64,000 nt of DNA. It comes from a virus. Position numbers and translations under genes: made by a program. Under the pieces are notes generated by a model. That model did no database searches. It was not told the DNA's origin and saw only the letters and a program-made list of their open reading frames with translations. Where the stretch lies: positions 31,489 to 95,488 of IMG/VR virus record IMGVR_UViG_3300050122_000130; one strand, written 5' to 3'. Of the stretch, positions 15,091 to 23,406 are shown piece after piece. Position 1 is the first letter of the stretch; the number at the start of each line of letters is the position of its first letter.

Positions 15091-18000
15091 TCAGACTTCC
15101 TCGAGCTCGATGTGAGTGCCCTTGACGGACTTCACATGAAAGCGGCTGCCCGACTTGAACAGCACCTCAGCCTCACCTGGATGAGACGATAGCTTCTCGA
15201 TGTCGCGTCCGTTCTTGCCGTGCACCGTGTAGCTATAATCGCCGGACCACGTTCCCTGGTTCTTGCTAGTTGAGGTGAAGCCACGTTCTTCGATGATGTG
15301 CCCGGGAATATAGGCCTTGAACTGCTCCGGCGTCAGCGACGCTTTGCGGTACGTGGTTTGCGTATACTTCGGCAGCTTCTCAAGCCCGGAATTCAGCGAC
15401 TTCATGAACTTGTATTGCGCGACAGTCATCGTGCCACGGCGCAACTCGGAATTCACCTTGCCGTAATGCGAACCACTGTACGCGATGATCGGAACAGCGT
15501 CCGCGCCACTGATGTGCTTGGACAAGCCTGCCGATTTGACCTTCTTTTCCGCTTGCGCGACGTAGGCCTTGGCAGCATCACCGCCACCAAACAGCGCTTC
15601 CATCGCTTCGTAGTGCGTCTTCAGCTCAGGATCGGCCGCAAACTTCTCGTCGAGCTCCTTCTGCGCTTTAGCCTCTTTTTCGGCCTTCTCGGCAGCGGCT
15701 TTCTTCGCGTTCTCTTCGACCTTCTTCGCCGCGGCCTCAGCCGCAGCTGATTCAGTCTGCTTGACCTTGGCGAGCGTGGCTTTGTAGTCGGCGACCTTCT
15801 GGTTCAGCTGCGCGTCGCTCAGGCCTTCCTTGCCGGCGTACTTCGCATTGAACTCCTTGATCGCAGTGACAGCTTCCGGCTCGGAGCTCGAGATCGGTAG
15901 CGTCGTTCCTTTCTTGGCTTTCTTCAGCTCCTCCGGCGTGGCCTGCGGAACAGTGGGCTTGTCCTGCAACAGGCCCATCTTCTTCATCTGATCCTTCATC
16001 GCAGGCTTCATGTTTTCCGAGAGCTGCTCGGCAAAAGCCGGATTGTACTTGAGCAGGTTTGCAGCGGTATCGGTGTCGTTCTTCTGCAGCGCCTCAGCCA
16101 CCGCGCCCAGGAATTTCGGATAGGTGCCGCCTTCACCCGACATGAACTCAGCCAGCGCGTTCAGCTTCGCTGGCTCAGGCGTCTTTTCTGTAACCGCTGG
16201 ACCTTCCCACGATTTAGCAATTGCAGCTTTTTTCTCCGGAGTCAGAGCAGCAGCTTCCTTCGCTGCCTTCTTCTCGGCATCCGTCATCGGATGGCCCTTA
16301 TACATCAGCTTGCCGTTTTCGGTGTACTTCTCCAGCTTCATGCCGAGCGACTTGGCTTGCGCCGGCATCGAAACTGAGGGCCAGCCCATGGTCTCCATGA
16401 TCTCTTTTGCGGTTGTGCCCTTCTCGAGGAGATGGCCGATGATCTCCTTTTTCGAGTTGAACTTCGCACCAACGAAGCCCTTGGCTACATCTGCAAGAGC
16501 CTTAGCCGCGCTTGACTTGCCGCTCGCCGGCGTACCGCCGCCCCCTGTGGTCGAGAACTTGCCGTCCTGATCGCGCTTGACCTTGCTCTCGTCGAACTGG
16601 CCATCGTCGAACGCCCAGACATCGGCCGCGATCTCGGAGGGCTCGATCGCTTCGTCAGCAGCGCCGTCGACTTCCTTGTTGTCGCGCGATCCACTACCGC
16701 CTTCGCCGCCACCGCCGGCTCCGCCGCCCTGAACCATGCCCTGGTCGGCTGGCGGCTCCGGTAGATCGTCTGGCTCGAGTCCATTGTACGGCGAGTCATC
16801 GTCAGCGATGACGATCTCACGAACTTCTTCTTGGCCGATAACGCCCATGTCGACGTAAATCTGATGGGTCTCGGCCTCGGTCTTCTTGACCTCAGATTCG
16901 CCCTTCTCGTCCAGGCTCCAGAGCGGTTCGAACTCGAAGCCGATCGAGGGATCGACTTCACCGAACAGATTGAGCTGAATAAAATCAATAATGCGCTTCA
17001 GCTTGTCGCGGAACAGGTTCTCCTGCATCGCGTGCACAAGATCGTAGAACACCCGAAGCTCCCCCTCGCTCGAGGCGTTCAGGCCCGAAGGCGTGATGCC
17101 GAGCAGCACGATGAGCGGGATACCCGACACCGATGACATCTGCTCCTGGCTTTGCGCCTGCAGGTGGTCGAGCGTCCCGAGGGGGGTTGAGATGTTGAAG
17201 AACTCTTCGGTCTCCTTGTCCAGCACCATGGCGCCGGCATTGCTGCGCGCCTTGTTGAACAGATCGATGCGGTCAAGCACCTCCTCGCCGCCGCCCTGCA
17301 GCAGCGATTGAGCGTTCGTGTAGACGCCCGAAACAGAGAAGCTTTCGATCAGGTTGGTCACGGCCTGTCGGGTGCGCAGCCAGTTGTCGACATATGGCTT
17401 GGCCATCTGCGACATCGACAGGCCGCCGAATGCATACGACGGCTTGAGAATGTCCGGCACCGGCCGGCCGACGAACGTCAACAGGCGCGAGACGTGCACC
17501 TGCTTCGCCATCGCGAACCAGACTTGCGGATTGTACCAATCATCCGCCAGCGGGTCATTCGCGTTGTAATTGACGGGGTAGCACCAGATCGGCTCGATAT
17601 GTTTGATGTTCTTCAGCGAGCCCTTTTTGAATTGAGCCTTGCTGGTCTCATCGCTTCCATTGCCTAGGTCGCTCTTGAGCTCGTCCGGATCGTCACTGTC
17701 GCCGGTGTCAATGTAGAGGTGGCTCCGCCCCATCCAGCCATCGAACTCTGCGACGGTCTTGAACTTGCCCCGCAGGTCGAGGCGCTTCATGTCCTCCTCG
17801 ATCGCCTTCAGCTTCTTCTGCAAAGCCTCGTTGCGTTTGCGTTGTGCGATCTCCTCCGGAGTGGGCTCGTCGTCTTCCTCGTCGTCATCGGCCACGGCGC
17901 CGCCGGCAGGGGCACCATCCGCATCATCGTCCTCTTCGTCCTCGAGCGGCGCATCGGGCGCTTTGTCGGCGCCAAGGCCTTCATCCGCCTCGTCGGCGTC

Positions 18001-18597
18001 CTCGTCGCTGGCATCGCTCTCAGGTTCGGCTTCACCGGCAATCGTGAGCCGGATCCACTTCCTGGTCATCTCGGTCGCAAGGCGTTCCGAGATCCGGCGA
18101 TACTCCGGCCGCTGGGTCAGCTGCGACAGATACGCGTACCCAAGAAAGCCGATGCCCTCCGAGAAGGCCTCGCCGATCGGGTTCGCGAAATTCCACGCGT
18201 TTGTGTACGACTCGTTGGCCCAGGTCGCGATCGCGCCGTCCAGCGCCATTTCCGGCTCGGCGCCCTGGGGTAGAACGCCCGGAGGTGGCTTGAATGCCTG
18301 GAACGGGTTGTAGAGCGCCGCTCCTTGGCTCTGCGAGGCCCCTGAACGCGTTTTACGTGCGGCCCGCGCCATAACTTCGGAACTTATCTTCATCGGCGCA
18401 CGGGGCTCGACAACGGCCGCATGGTGCTTCTCAAGATCGACAGCTGTGCGCGGTGGCACTTTGTCCGCCGCGGGCGCCGGCTTGGCTGTGGGAGCCGGCG
18501 TCGCCGCGACAGCAGGGGTGTGTCGCATCACACCGAGAACGGCCTCCTTGATGGTTTCTGAAGTCGGCCGCTGCCGCTTATACCGGGTCACCGTCAC
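15091..18597 (-). CDS. Portal protein with C-terminal ADP-ribosyltransferase-like domain
   Basis: 1168 aa, far longer than usual portals (about 400-600). GTG start overlapping the terminase stop (GTGA). Residues about 130-640 carry the portal region of the DUF1073/Phage_portal_3 type (IGFLGYAYLSQLTQRPEY, FDGWMGRSHLYIDTG, LLGITPSGLNASSEGE, FEPLWSLDEKGESE); an acidic insert lies near 190-240. A linker VKRDQDGKFSTTGGGG occurs near 675. Residues 690-1010 are helical and alanine/lysine-rich. The C-terminus (about 1020-1168) has the R-S-E signature of ADP-ribosyltransferases: R1084, S1109-T-S1111 and E1142-A-E1144. The portal role is well supported; transferase activity is inferred from the three motifs. 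The domain could be delivered with DNA or act inside the head, as T4 Alt does. Confidence 0.85.
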   Translation of the reverse strand: MTVTRYKRQRPTSETIKEAVLGVMRHTPAVAATPAPTAKPAPAADKVPPRTAVDLEKHHAAVVEPRAPMKISSEVMARAARKTRSGASQSQGAALYNPFQAFKPPPGVLPQGAEPEMALDGAIATWANESYTNAWNFANPIGEAFSEGIGFLGYAYLSQLTQRPEYRRISERLATEMTRKWIRLTIAGEAEPESDASDEDADEADEGLGADKAPDAPLEDEEDDDADGAPAGGAVADDDEEDDEPTPEEIAQRKRNEALQKKLKAIEEDMKRLDLRGKFKTVAEFDGWMGRSHLYIDTGDSDDPDELKSDLGNGSDETSKAQFKKGSLKNIKHIEPIWCYPVNYNANDPLADDWYNPQVWFAMAKQVHVSRLLTFVGRPVPDILKPSYAFGGLSMSQMAKPYVDNWLRTRQAVTNLIESFSVSGVYTNAQSLLQGGGEEVLDRIDLFNKARSNAGAMVLDKETEEFFNISTPLGTLDHLQAQSQEQMSSVSGIPLIVLLGITPSGLNASSEGELRVFYDLVHAMQENLFRDKLKRIIDFIQLNLFGEVDPSIGFEFEPLWSLDEKGESEVKKTEAETHQIYVDMGVIGQEEVREIVIADDDSPYNGLEPDDLPEPPADQGMVQGGGAGGGGEGGSGSRDNKEVDGAADEAIEPSEIAADVWAFDDGQFDESKVKRDQDGKFSTTGGGGTPASGKSSAAKALADVAKGFVGAKFNSKKEIIGHLLEKGTTAKEIMETMGWPSVSMPAQAKSLGMKLEKYTENGKLMYKGHPMTDAEKKAAKEAAALTPEKKAAIAKSWEGPAVTEKTPEPAKLNALAEFMSGEGGTYPKFLGAVAEALQKNDTDTAANLLKYNPAFAEQLSENMKPAMKDQMKKMGLLQDKPTVPQATPEELKKAKKGTTLPISSSEPEAVTAIKEFNAKYAGKEGLSDAQLNQKVADYKATLAKVKQTESAAAEAAAKKVEENAKKAAAEKAEKEAKAQKELDEKFAADPELKTHYEAMEALFGGGDAAKAYVAQAEKKVKSAGLSKHISGADAVPIIAYSGSHYGKVNSELRRGTMTVAQYKFMKSLNSGLEKLPKYTQTTYRKASLTPEQFKAYIPGHIIEERGFTSTSKNQGTWSGDYSYTVHGKNGRDIEKLSSHPGEAEVLFKSGSRFHVKSVKGTHIELEEV

Positions 18598-20693
18598 CGG
18601 CGCATGCCCGCGGCTTTGGCGATAACCGCCTTGCTGATCTTCATCGGCAGCCTCGCGTGCGTTCGGTGCATGACCGCCAGCGCAAGCGCCATGACGCAGT
18701 CGTCGTTGAAGCCTTCGGGCGCGCTGTTATGCGTGGCAAACCCGGATGCGATGAATGTCTTTGTCGTTGTCCCGAGAGCTACCACTTCGCGGTCGCCAAG
18801 GTATTCAACCGACTCAATGGCTACTTTCTCATCGGTCCATAGCGCGCCAATTCGATTTGGATCAAACTTGGCTAGAAGTCGCTTCGGTCTAATGAGACCT
18901 AGAAATCGCAACACTTCTGCTTGACCGCCCTTCAGACTTAATCCGATTACGTCACGATTGGTGCCGCCACTCCCGCTTTCCGACCAATTAAATTGAAGCT
19001 TTGTCAGACAGGATCGCACCTCCTGCAGCATAGCGTTATCCCGCTGCGCCATTGAGACTCTGAACGTCGATCCATCTCGACCAATGCGATCCTGCTGCGA
19101 AAGAGAGCCTTCGCCATCGAAGGCACCGGCTAGATAACCAGCCTCATAAGAATTGAGAGATTGTCCCCACTCCTTCGCTACCCTGATTAGCTTATGCGGA
19201 ACGTGGCGTGGTGACTTGCTCGAGGATATACCTCGGAGTTGGGAAGTGGTCCGCCACTGCATCGGGCCATTGCTGCTTGCAGTCAGCCAGAGATGTTCCG
19301 ACGACGAAATAAATTCATGACCGTCTTCGAGCGTAATGCGGTGACATGGTCGCATAATTCTATCGGCATCGGTGACGGTCGAAGATCGCCACTTACGGAC
19401 CTTCTGTCTGCCGACCGGGTTCTCATCGAATGCGGTAAGACGATCACCGGGACGGAGCGAACCTACGGGCACATAACGAAGGTCGTCGGTAAGAACTGGG
19501 GTTTCTGCATCCATGCAGTACCTTACACCAGTTCTGGTGTACTCGTACTCGAAGATCTCGAGCTCGCGTTGGATGTTGCCCGCATGATCGTGCGGCAACG
19601 CGCCGTCCGGCGCAGCGGGGAATGCCACATCGCCAGATTGAATGGCGAGTGCGAGACCTTCCATCAAAAGCTGCTTTGACTTCGAACTGAAAATGAACTC
19701 TTCGACCTTCGAACCTGGTGTCTTCTGCAAGCGCTCCACGATTGGATCGCCGACACCGGTCGCGTCCGCCAGCGTCGGCGTATAACCAATCGACGCTTTT
19801 AGGATCGGGATCTGCTGCTCCCAACTCCCCTGCATGCGGATGAACTTCGTAAGCCGGCCATGCTCATCGAGACCGCAATCGACCGTCCAGTCCTGTTTCT
19901 TCGCAAAGTCGAGACCGTGCACCACCGATGCGCCGACTTGAATGCCGGGCAGATTGGCGCATGCCGCAATCGACTTGAGGCCAAAAGGATTGCCCTGATC
20001 GTCTGATGGCTCAGCGAGATAGAGCTCCTTGAAGACGGCGTCCGGCAGAACTTTCTTTGCGTCCGCGACTTCGTCTGCCTCGAGAACGTGCGCGGCGATC
20101 GCATCGATGGCTGTGATCTTGTGGTAGCCGAAGTTAGGCTCCTCACCCTTCTCAGCCTTGCGTGCGAGCTGATAGAACCAATTTCGCCGGCCTTTGACGT
20201 TGCCTATAATCCGGATCGGACCGCGGGTCGCGGTCAGTGTCGACCGAACGGCAAACCAAGCGTTCTCTTTCGTGCGGCTCGCCTCGTCCATCACCGCGGC
20301 ATAGACGTCCTCGCCGTAGAGCGAGTCCGGCTTGTCCGCCGATTTGAACCAGAGCACCGCGCCGTTGATCAGCGTGATGGTCTTGAGCGTTTGGTTCTCG
20401 GTGCGCAGCTCTTGCGGGATGGCGCGCAAGCATCGCCTGAAAGCGATATCGGCCTGTCCTGAGACCGGAGCTACCCACCAGTAATTCCAGCCCTCCTGAC
20501 CGTGGAACGCTTGCTCGCTGAACCAAACGATACAGCCCGATGTCTTGCCGGCCTTCGTCGAGGCCTCGATAAACGAATAGCGGCGATCGTCAAAGATCGC
20601 ATCGAGCTGTTTCGGATAGAGATACGGTCGCTCGTAATCGAGAAGAAATTCCTCGATATTGGCGACGGCGCCGACGGACGTAGCCTTGGCCAC
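18594..20693 (-). CDS. terL: Terminase large subunit interrupted by an intein
   Basis: 699 aa precursor, GTG start. The N-terminal ATPase shows SFIEASTKAGKT (Walker A, about 40-51) and AAVMDEAS (Walker B, about 132-139), with a later WFYQLARKAEKG segment. The nuclease domain begins near 255 (VVHGLDFAKKQDWT; D262). The intein spans residues 393-656 and splits the final nuclease motif: extein ...TRTGVRY joins SAPEGFNDDCVMALALA. Excision would give a 435-aa terminase, normal length. The last active-site aspartates (NDD) lie 3' of the intein, so splicing is needed for packaging activity. Order terS-terL-portal is standard. Confidence 0.92.
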   Translation of the reverse strand: MAKATSVGAVANIEEFLLDYERPYLYPKQLDAIFDDRRYSFIEASTKAGKTSGCIVWFSEQAFHGQEGWNYWWVAPVSGQADIAFRRCLRAIPQELRTENQTLKTITLINGAVLWFKSADKPDSLYGEDVYAAVMDEASRTKENAWFAVRSTLTATRGPIRIIGNVKGRRNWFYQLARKAEKGEEPNFGYHKITAIDAIAAHVLEADEVADAKKVLPDAVFKELYLAEPSDDQGNPFGLKSIAACANLPGIQVGASVVHGLDFAKKQDWTVDCGLDEHGRLTKFIRMQGSWEQQIPILKASIGYTPTLADATGVGDPIVERLQKTPGSKVEEFIFSSKSKQLLMEGLALAIQSGDVAFPAAPDGALPHDHAGNIQRELEIFEYEYTRTGVRYCMDAETPVLTDDLRYVPVGSLRPGDRLTAFDENPVGRQKVRKWRSSTVTDADRIMRPCHRITLEDGHEFISSSEHLWLTASSNGPMQWRTTSQLRGISSSKSPRHVPHKLIRVAKEWGQSLNSYEAGYLAGAFDGEGSLSQQDRIGRDGSTFRVSMAQRDNAMLQEVRSCLTKLQFNWSESGSGGTNRDVIGLSLKGGQAEVLRFLGLIRPKRLLAKFDPNRIGALWTDEKVAIESVEYLGDREVVALGTTTKTFIASGFATHNSAPEGFNDDCVMALALAVMHRTHARLPMKISKAVIAKAAGMRR
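18726..19517 (-). mobile_element. TerL intein with LAGLIDADG endonuclease
   Basis: 264 residues. The N-terminal splice block starts with Cys (CMDAETPVLT), block B is seen as HRITLEDGHEF...SSSEHLWLT with its histidine, and the end is FIASGFATHN followed by Ser (+1). In the middle, YEAGYLAGAFDGEGSL is a LAGLIDADG motif with the catalytic acid; a second copy is not obvious, so the endonuclease may act as a dimer or be reduced. Insertion at the codon pair Tyr/Ser inside the conserved nuclease motif is typical of inteins that target essential sites. Confidence 0.92.
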
Positions 20694-20697
20694 GCGA

Positions 20698-21195
20698 TTA
20701 GTTCTTCGCGGTTGTCGTCACCGACGAATTCGGTTTGACCGTGATGTGTCGCGGGGCCGGCCGGCCCTGGCCGTCGAAGATCGATATCGTGAACTTCCTC
20801 TTCAAGGGCCCGCGCGCCTCCGGCGCCGGCGCAGCCACATGGACAGGAGCAAACTTCGGGCTCTGGAAGTCCGCCAGCTCCGTCGCTGCCTTCAGCGCAA
20901 GCTTGGCGTACTTCTCAAACATCGGTTCGTCTTTGCTCGCAGCCCAGCGCTGCAGATCGTCCGGGCTGATAGGACCACCAGGTGTCGCCGGCGTCGGCTG
21001 GAACGCCCCAGCGATCCCCCCGAACATGTTCATGAACTCCTCGAGCACTTCCCGGCCCAGCTTCTGGCCCGGCCGACCCGCCTGCTCCGCGAGGATGCGC
21101 TCAGCGAGTGCGGCCTTCTCGATCGTGGCCCGATTGGGCTGCCCCTTCTTGCGACCACCGCCGCGGCGCTCGCCTGGCTTCGCTCCTCTTGGCAT
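20698..21195 (-). CDS. Probable terminase small subunit
   Basis: 165 aa from the ATG at 21195 (GGACGG upstream). It starts MPRGAKPGERRGGGRKKGQPN, a basic, glycine-rich DNA-binding start frequent in alphaproteobacterial phage proteins beside the large terminase. A helical core (EKAALAERILAEQ, LGREVLEEFMNMFGG, FEKYAKLALKAATELADF) and a proline-rich beta end follow. The stop lies just before the terL start. Assignment as small terminase rests mainly on position and the basic start. Confidence 0.65.
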   Translation of the reverse strand: MPRGAKPGERRGGGRKKGQPNRATIEKAALAERILAEQAGRPGQKLGREVLEEFMNMFGGIAGAFQPTPATPGGPISPDDLQRWAASKDEPMFEKYAKLALKAATELADFQSPKFAPVHVAAPAPEARGPLKRKFTISIFDGQGRPAPRHITVKPNSSVTTTAKN

Positions 21196-21268
21196 GAGAC
21201 CGTCCAAAATTTGTAGGGATTGTAAACAAGAGCGGCTACGGCTGGTTTCGACGGAACCGGGACGAAGC

Positions 21269-21508
21269 CTACGCAGGATCCCAATCGGGCGCGACGTATG
21301 CGCTTTTGGGGAACTGCTGGAGCTGGTGGGCAACCTTATCTTGGCTCAGGCGAATGGAGCAGCCGAGCCACAGGCATTTGATGGGGTCCTGGCAGGTCAT
21401 GAAGCAGGCCTGTGGGAAGGCCGGGTGTCCAAGCAGATCGGTGGCGGGGCCTTGGGTGGCACTGGCAGGTGCGGGCGCATGGGCGCTCACCGTAGGGCCG
21501 ACTGGCAT
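21269..21508 (-). CDS. Small phage protein upstream of terminase
   Basis: 79 aa. ATG at 21508 without a strong ribosome-binding site. The C-terminal part (CFMTCQDPIKCLWLGCSIR, LSQDKVAHQLQQFPKS) looks protein-like, with four cysteines spaced as possible metal ligands; the N-terminus is proline/alanine-rich. The opposite strand is open too but reads as low-quality sequence. Confidence 0.45.
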   Translation of the reverse strand: MPVGPTVSAHAPAPASATQGPATDLLGHPAFPQACFMTCQDPIKCLWLGCSIRLSQDKVAHQLQQFPKSAYVAPDWDPA

Positions 21509-21540
21509 AGGTTTAAACGATATGGTGGGGTTCCCCCGCC

Positions 21541-21557
21541 AAGGGGCTCCGCCCCTT
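21541..21557. terminator. Short GC-rich hairpin
   Basis: AAGGGGC-TCC-GCCCCTT forms a 7-bp stem followed by TTTA on the plus strand; on the minus strand no T run follows. It lies between two leftward genes, so its terminator role is weak. Confidence 0.35.
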
Positions 21558-21672
21558 TACTGAGTGTTAAGCTTTCTCTGGCAGTTTGTGCACGGTCACG
21601 CAATCCCGCGCGACGATGATCGAATTAAGCATGGTGCACAAAATGGCCCAAAATATTAAGCGTCTTGCCTGC

Positions 21673-21933
21673 CTATGCGGCGCGGTCCGATTGGCCTGCG
21701 GGTGCTGCCATGGCACCTGTATGTGTCCGGCTCATAGCCCGGACCGCCGCTTCACTTGCCGCCCTAGCCACGGTCTCGCTGTCGCCGGTCCCCATCAGGA
21801 TCCCGTCAACATACCAGAGCCACCCGCCCGTCACCCCGCCACGGCCGGCGGCTTCCCGCACGTATAGCTGGTTCGGCCCGGCCGCCATATAGGCGCCGCG
21901 CGCCACGCCATGCGTACGGTCCCAAACAGGCAT
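21673..21933 (-). CDS. Small phage protein, first gene of the leftward head operon
   Basis: 86 aa. ATG at 21933 with GAGG 8 nt upstream. The middle (GPNQLYVREAAG, GGWLWYVDGILMGTGD, SETVARAASEAAVRAMS) looks like a small beta-alpha unit. It starts beside operator copy 1 in the divergent gap facing the plus-strand operon at 22031, so it may be the first product of the leftward transcript. Confidence 0.55.
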   Translation of the reverse strand: MPVWDRTHGVARGAYMAAGPNQLYVREAAGRGGVTGGWLWYVDGILMGTGDSETVARAASEAAVRAMSRTHTGAMAAPAGQSDRAA

Positions 21934-21974
21934 TCCGCTGGCCTCAAAATAGTTGTTGCACGGTGCAGTAAGTT

Positions 21975-21993
21975 ACTATACCGTGAGTTTAGT
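21975..21993. promoter_or_regulatory. 19-bp inverted repeat operator, copy 1
   Basis: ACTATAC-CGTGA-GTTTAGT. The arms are near-perfect inverted repeats (ACTAWAC/GTWTAGT). It lies in the divergent gap between the leftward head operon (start 21933) and the rightward gene at 22031. Three further copies occur at 38023, 48817 and 51129. Confidence 0.65.
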
Positions 21994-22030
21994 GGCGCTC
22001 AGGCCACTGGAATAGCCCGGAGGGCTCAAA

Positions 22031-22228
22031 ATGAAACTCACCCAATCCCACCTCTTCAAAGCCGGGGCACGCCTTTGGCGGACTGGCTACTGCACTCCAG
22101 CCGAAGTCCGCGCGTGGGGAGCTACCCTTACCGCAGCTCAGCTCGCTAATGTCATGGCCGGTTACACGGCCGAAAAGAAACTGTCCAGCCGCGGCTCGCG
22201 CGCTGGTCGTCCCCTTGGAAAGGCTTGA
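22031..22228 (+). CDS. Small protein, first gene of plus-strand operon
   Basis: 65 aa. GGAGGG precedes the ATG by 8 nt. The product (MKLTQSHLFKAGARLWRTG, CTPAEVRAWGATLTAAQLANVMAGYTAEKK) is helical and basic, possibly DNA-binding, with no recognised family. The gene follows operator copy 1 by 37 nt. Confidence 0.6.
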   Translation: MKLTQSHLFKAGARLWRTGYCTPAEVRAWGATLTAAQLANVMAGYTAEKKLSSRGSRAGRPLGKA

Positions 22229-22232
22229 TCCT

Positions 22233-22682
22233 ATGAACAACCGCTTCACCGAACTTCTAGCCATATTCGAGAGCGATGCTTCGAACCGCTCGCTCGAGAT
22301 CAGCGGCAAGCGCCGCGACACTGTGATCGAGGCGCTGCGCGTCGCAGCGGCTTCTATCCTCGCCCCAATCGAGAATGCCAGCGATATCGAAAAGAAGATC
22401 GCAGGCAAACTCATCACCGACGTTCTGGCTGCCGGCTATTCCGTCTCGGTCTGGAATGGCGGCGACGATGCCGAGATCAAACTGTCCTCCGACGCTGAGA
22501 CGATCTTTAAGGCGATGGCTGCTTCGGATCAGGACGAGCTCGTCATCTTCAAGAACAACCGCCGGTGCGGTTGGATCAGGCTTGTGTATGGCAATGACGT
22601 CGACATCATTAGCGATTACACCACCAACCTAGAAACTGTCTTGGCCGGCGCTAACGCGCTTGCCAACGAACTCGATAGCTAA
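22233..22682 (+). CDS. Phage protein of unknown function
   Basis: 149 aa from the ATG at 22233. Helical start (NRFTELLAIFESDASN), a beta-rich middle (YSVSVWNGGDDAEIKLSSD, DELVIFKNNRRCGWIRLVYGND) and a helical end (TNLETVLAGANALANEL). No motif recognised. GGAAAGG lies upstream. Confidence 0.65.
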   Translation: MNNRFTELLAIFESDASNRSLEISGKRRDTVIEALRVAAASILAPIENASDIEKKIAGKLITDVLAAGYSVSVWNGGDDAEIKLSSDAETIFKAMAASDQDELVIFKNNRRCGWIRLVYGNDVDIISDYTTNLETVLAGANALANELDS

Positions 22683-22713
22683 AATCCCGCAACCGACAAT
22701 TGGAGGAAGCCAA

Positions 22714-22803
22714 ATGTCCCTACTGAATTTTGCCTTACTGATTTCACCGCTCGCTGCGATTGGCGCGCTCGCCATGCTGTTCGTCGTCATCGCGGTGCAC
22801 TGA
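22714..22803 (+). CDS. 29-aa membrane peptide
   Basis: ATG with TTGGAGG upstream. The product MSLLNFALLISPLAAIGALA... is one hydrophobic helix. The next ATG begins 1 nt after its stop. Good ribosome-binding site and spacing support a real micro-protein. Confidence 0.5.
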   Translation: MSLLNFALLISPLAAIGALAMLFVVIAVH

Positions 22804-22804
22804 C

Positions 22805-22987
22805 ATGACGAAGATCGACATTCGCTACGCCGACAAGAATTTCCTCGAAGCAATGGCGCTGTCACTTGCTCGCGATATCGATCGCGGCGAAACTGACAAG
22901 CGTCCTCTTCTCGAGCAGGTACTTGCTCAAATTCCAAACGCGGCCGATTACGTCATCGACCATAGACAATCGGGATATCGCCGATGA
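22805..22987 (+). CDS. Small helical protein
   Basis: 60 aa from the ATG at 22805. MTKIDIRYADKNFLEAMALS followed by an acidic helix and QVLAQIPNAADYVIDHRQSG. Its stop overlaps the next start (ATGA). No family recognised. Confidence 0.6.
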   Translation: MTKIDIRYADKNFLEAMALSLARDIDRGETDKRPLLEQVLAQIPNAADYVIDHRQSGYRR

Positions 22988-23406
22988 CGGCTCAGATCAC
23001 AGCTCCCGACCGAGCCTTGAAGTTCATGCTTGCCGGTAAAGCCACTTTCACCGTGCGCAGCGAGAAAACCGGCGAACACCTGACCTATCAGGTGCGCGAG
23101 TGGAAAAAATCCAGATACGGCACGATGCATTTCGTGAGCGTGCGGACCGGTAACGACTACGCGAAGATCGGTCTGCTACGCCATGGCTGCGATTTCAGCA
23201 GCGGTCGCAAGGCCGATCTTCCTTTCGACGACGCTCGAGTCCGTGCCTTTCGCTATGTGCTTGGCCATCTACTGCAGAAGAATCTACCGCCAAAGGCCGC
23301 GATCTGGCACGAAGGCGCGTGCGGCCGGTGCGGCAAACCTCTTACGGATCCAACCAGCATCGCTGCTGGCTTGGGGCCTGAATGCCGAAAGAAGATGGAG
23401 CCATGA
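22984..23406 (+). CDS. DUF6011-type zinc-binding protein
   Basis: 140 aa. An N-terminal beta domain (ATFTVRSEKTGEHLTYQVRE, MHFVSVRTGNDYAKIG) is followed by the C-terminal signature CGRCGKPLTDPTSIAAGLGP-C, a CxxC...C cluster known from DUF6011 phage proteins. A role in DNA metabolism is often suspected from context, but no activity is known. Coupled at both ends by ATGA overlaps. Confidence 0.75.
   Translation: MTAQITAPDRALKFMLAGKATFTVRSEKTGEHLTYQVREWKKSRYGTMHFVSVRTGNDYAKIGLLRHGCDFSSGRKADLPFDDARVRAFRYVLGHLLQKNLPPKAAIWHEGACGRCGKPLTDPTSIAAGLGPECRKKMEP

Noticed and set aside
20735-21619. Long open frame on the plus strand over the small terminase
   Set aside because: It mirrors the real minus-strand gene with arginine/alanine-rich shadow composition and lacks a ribosome-binding site.
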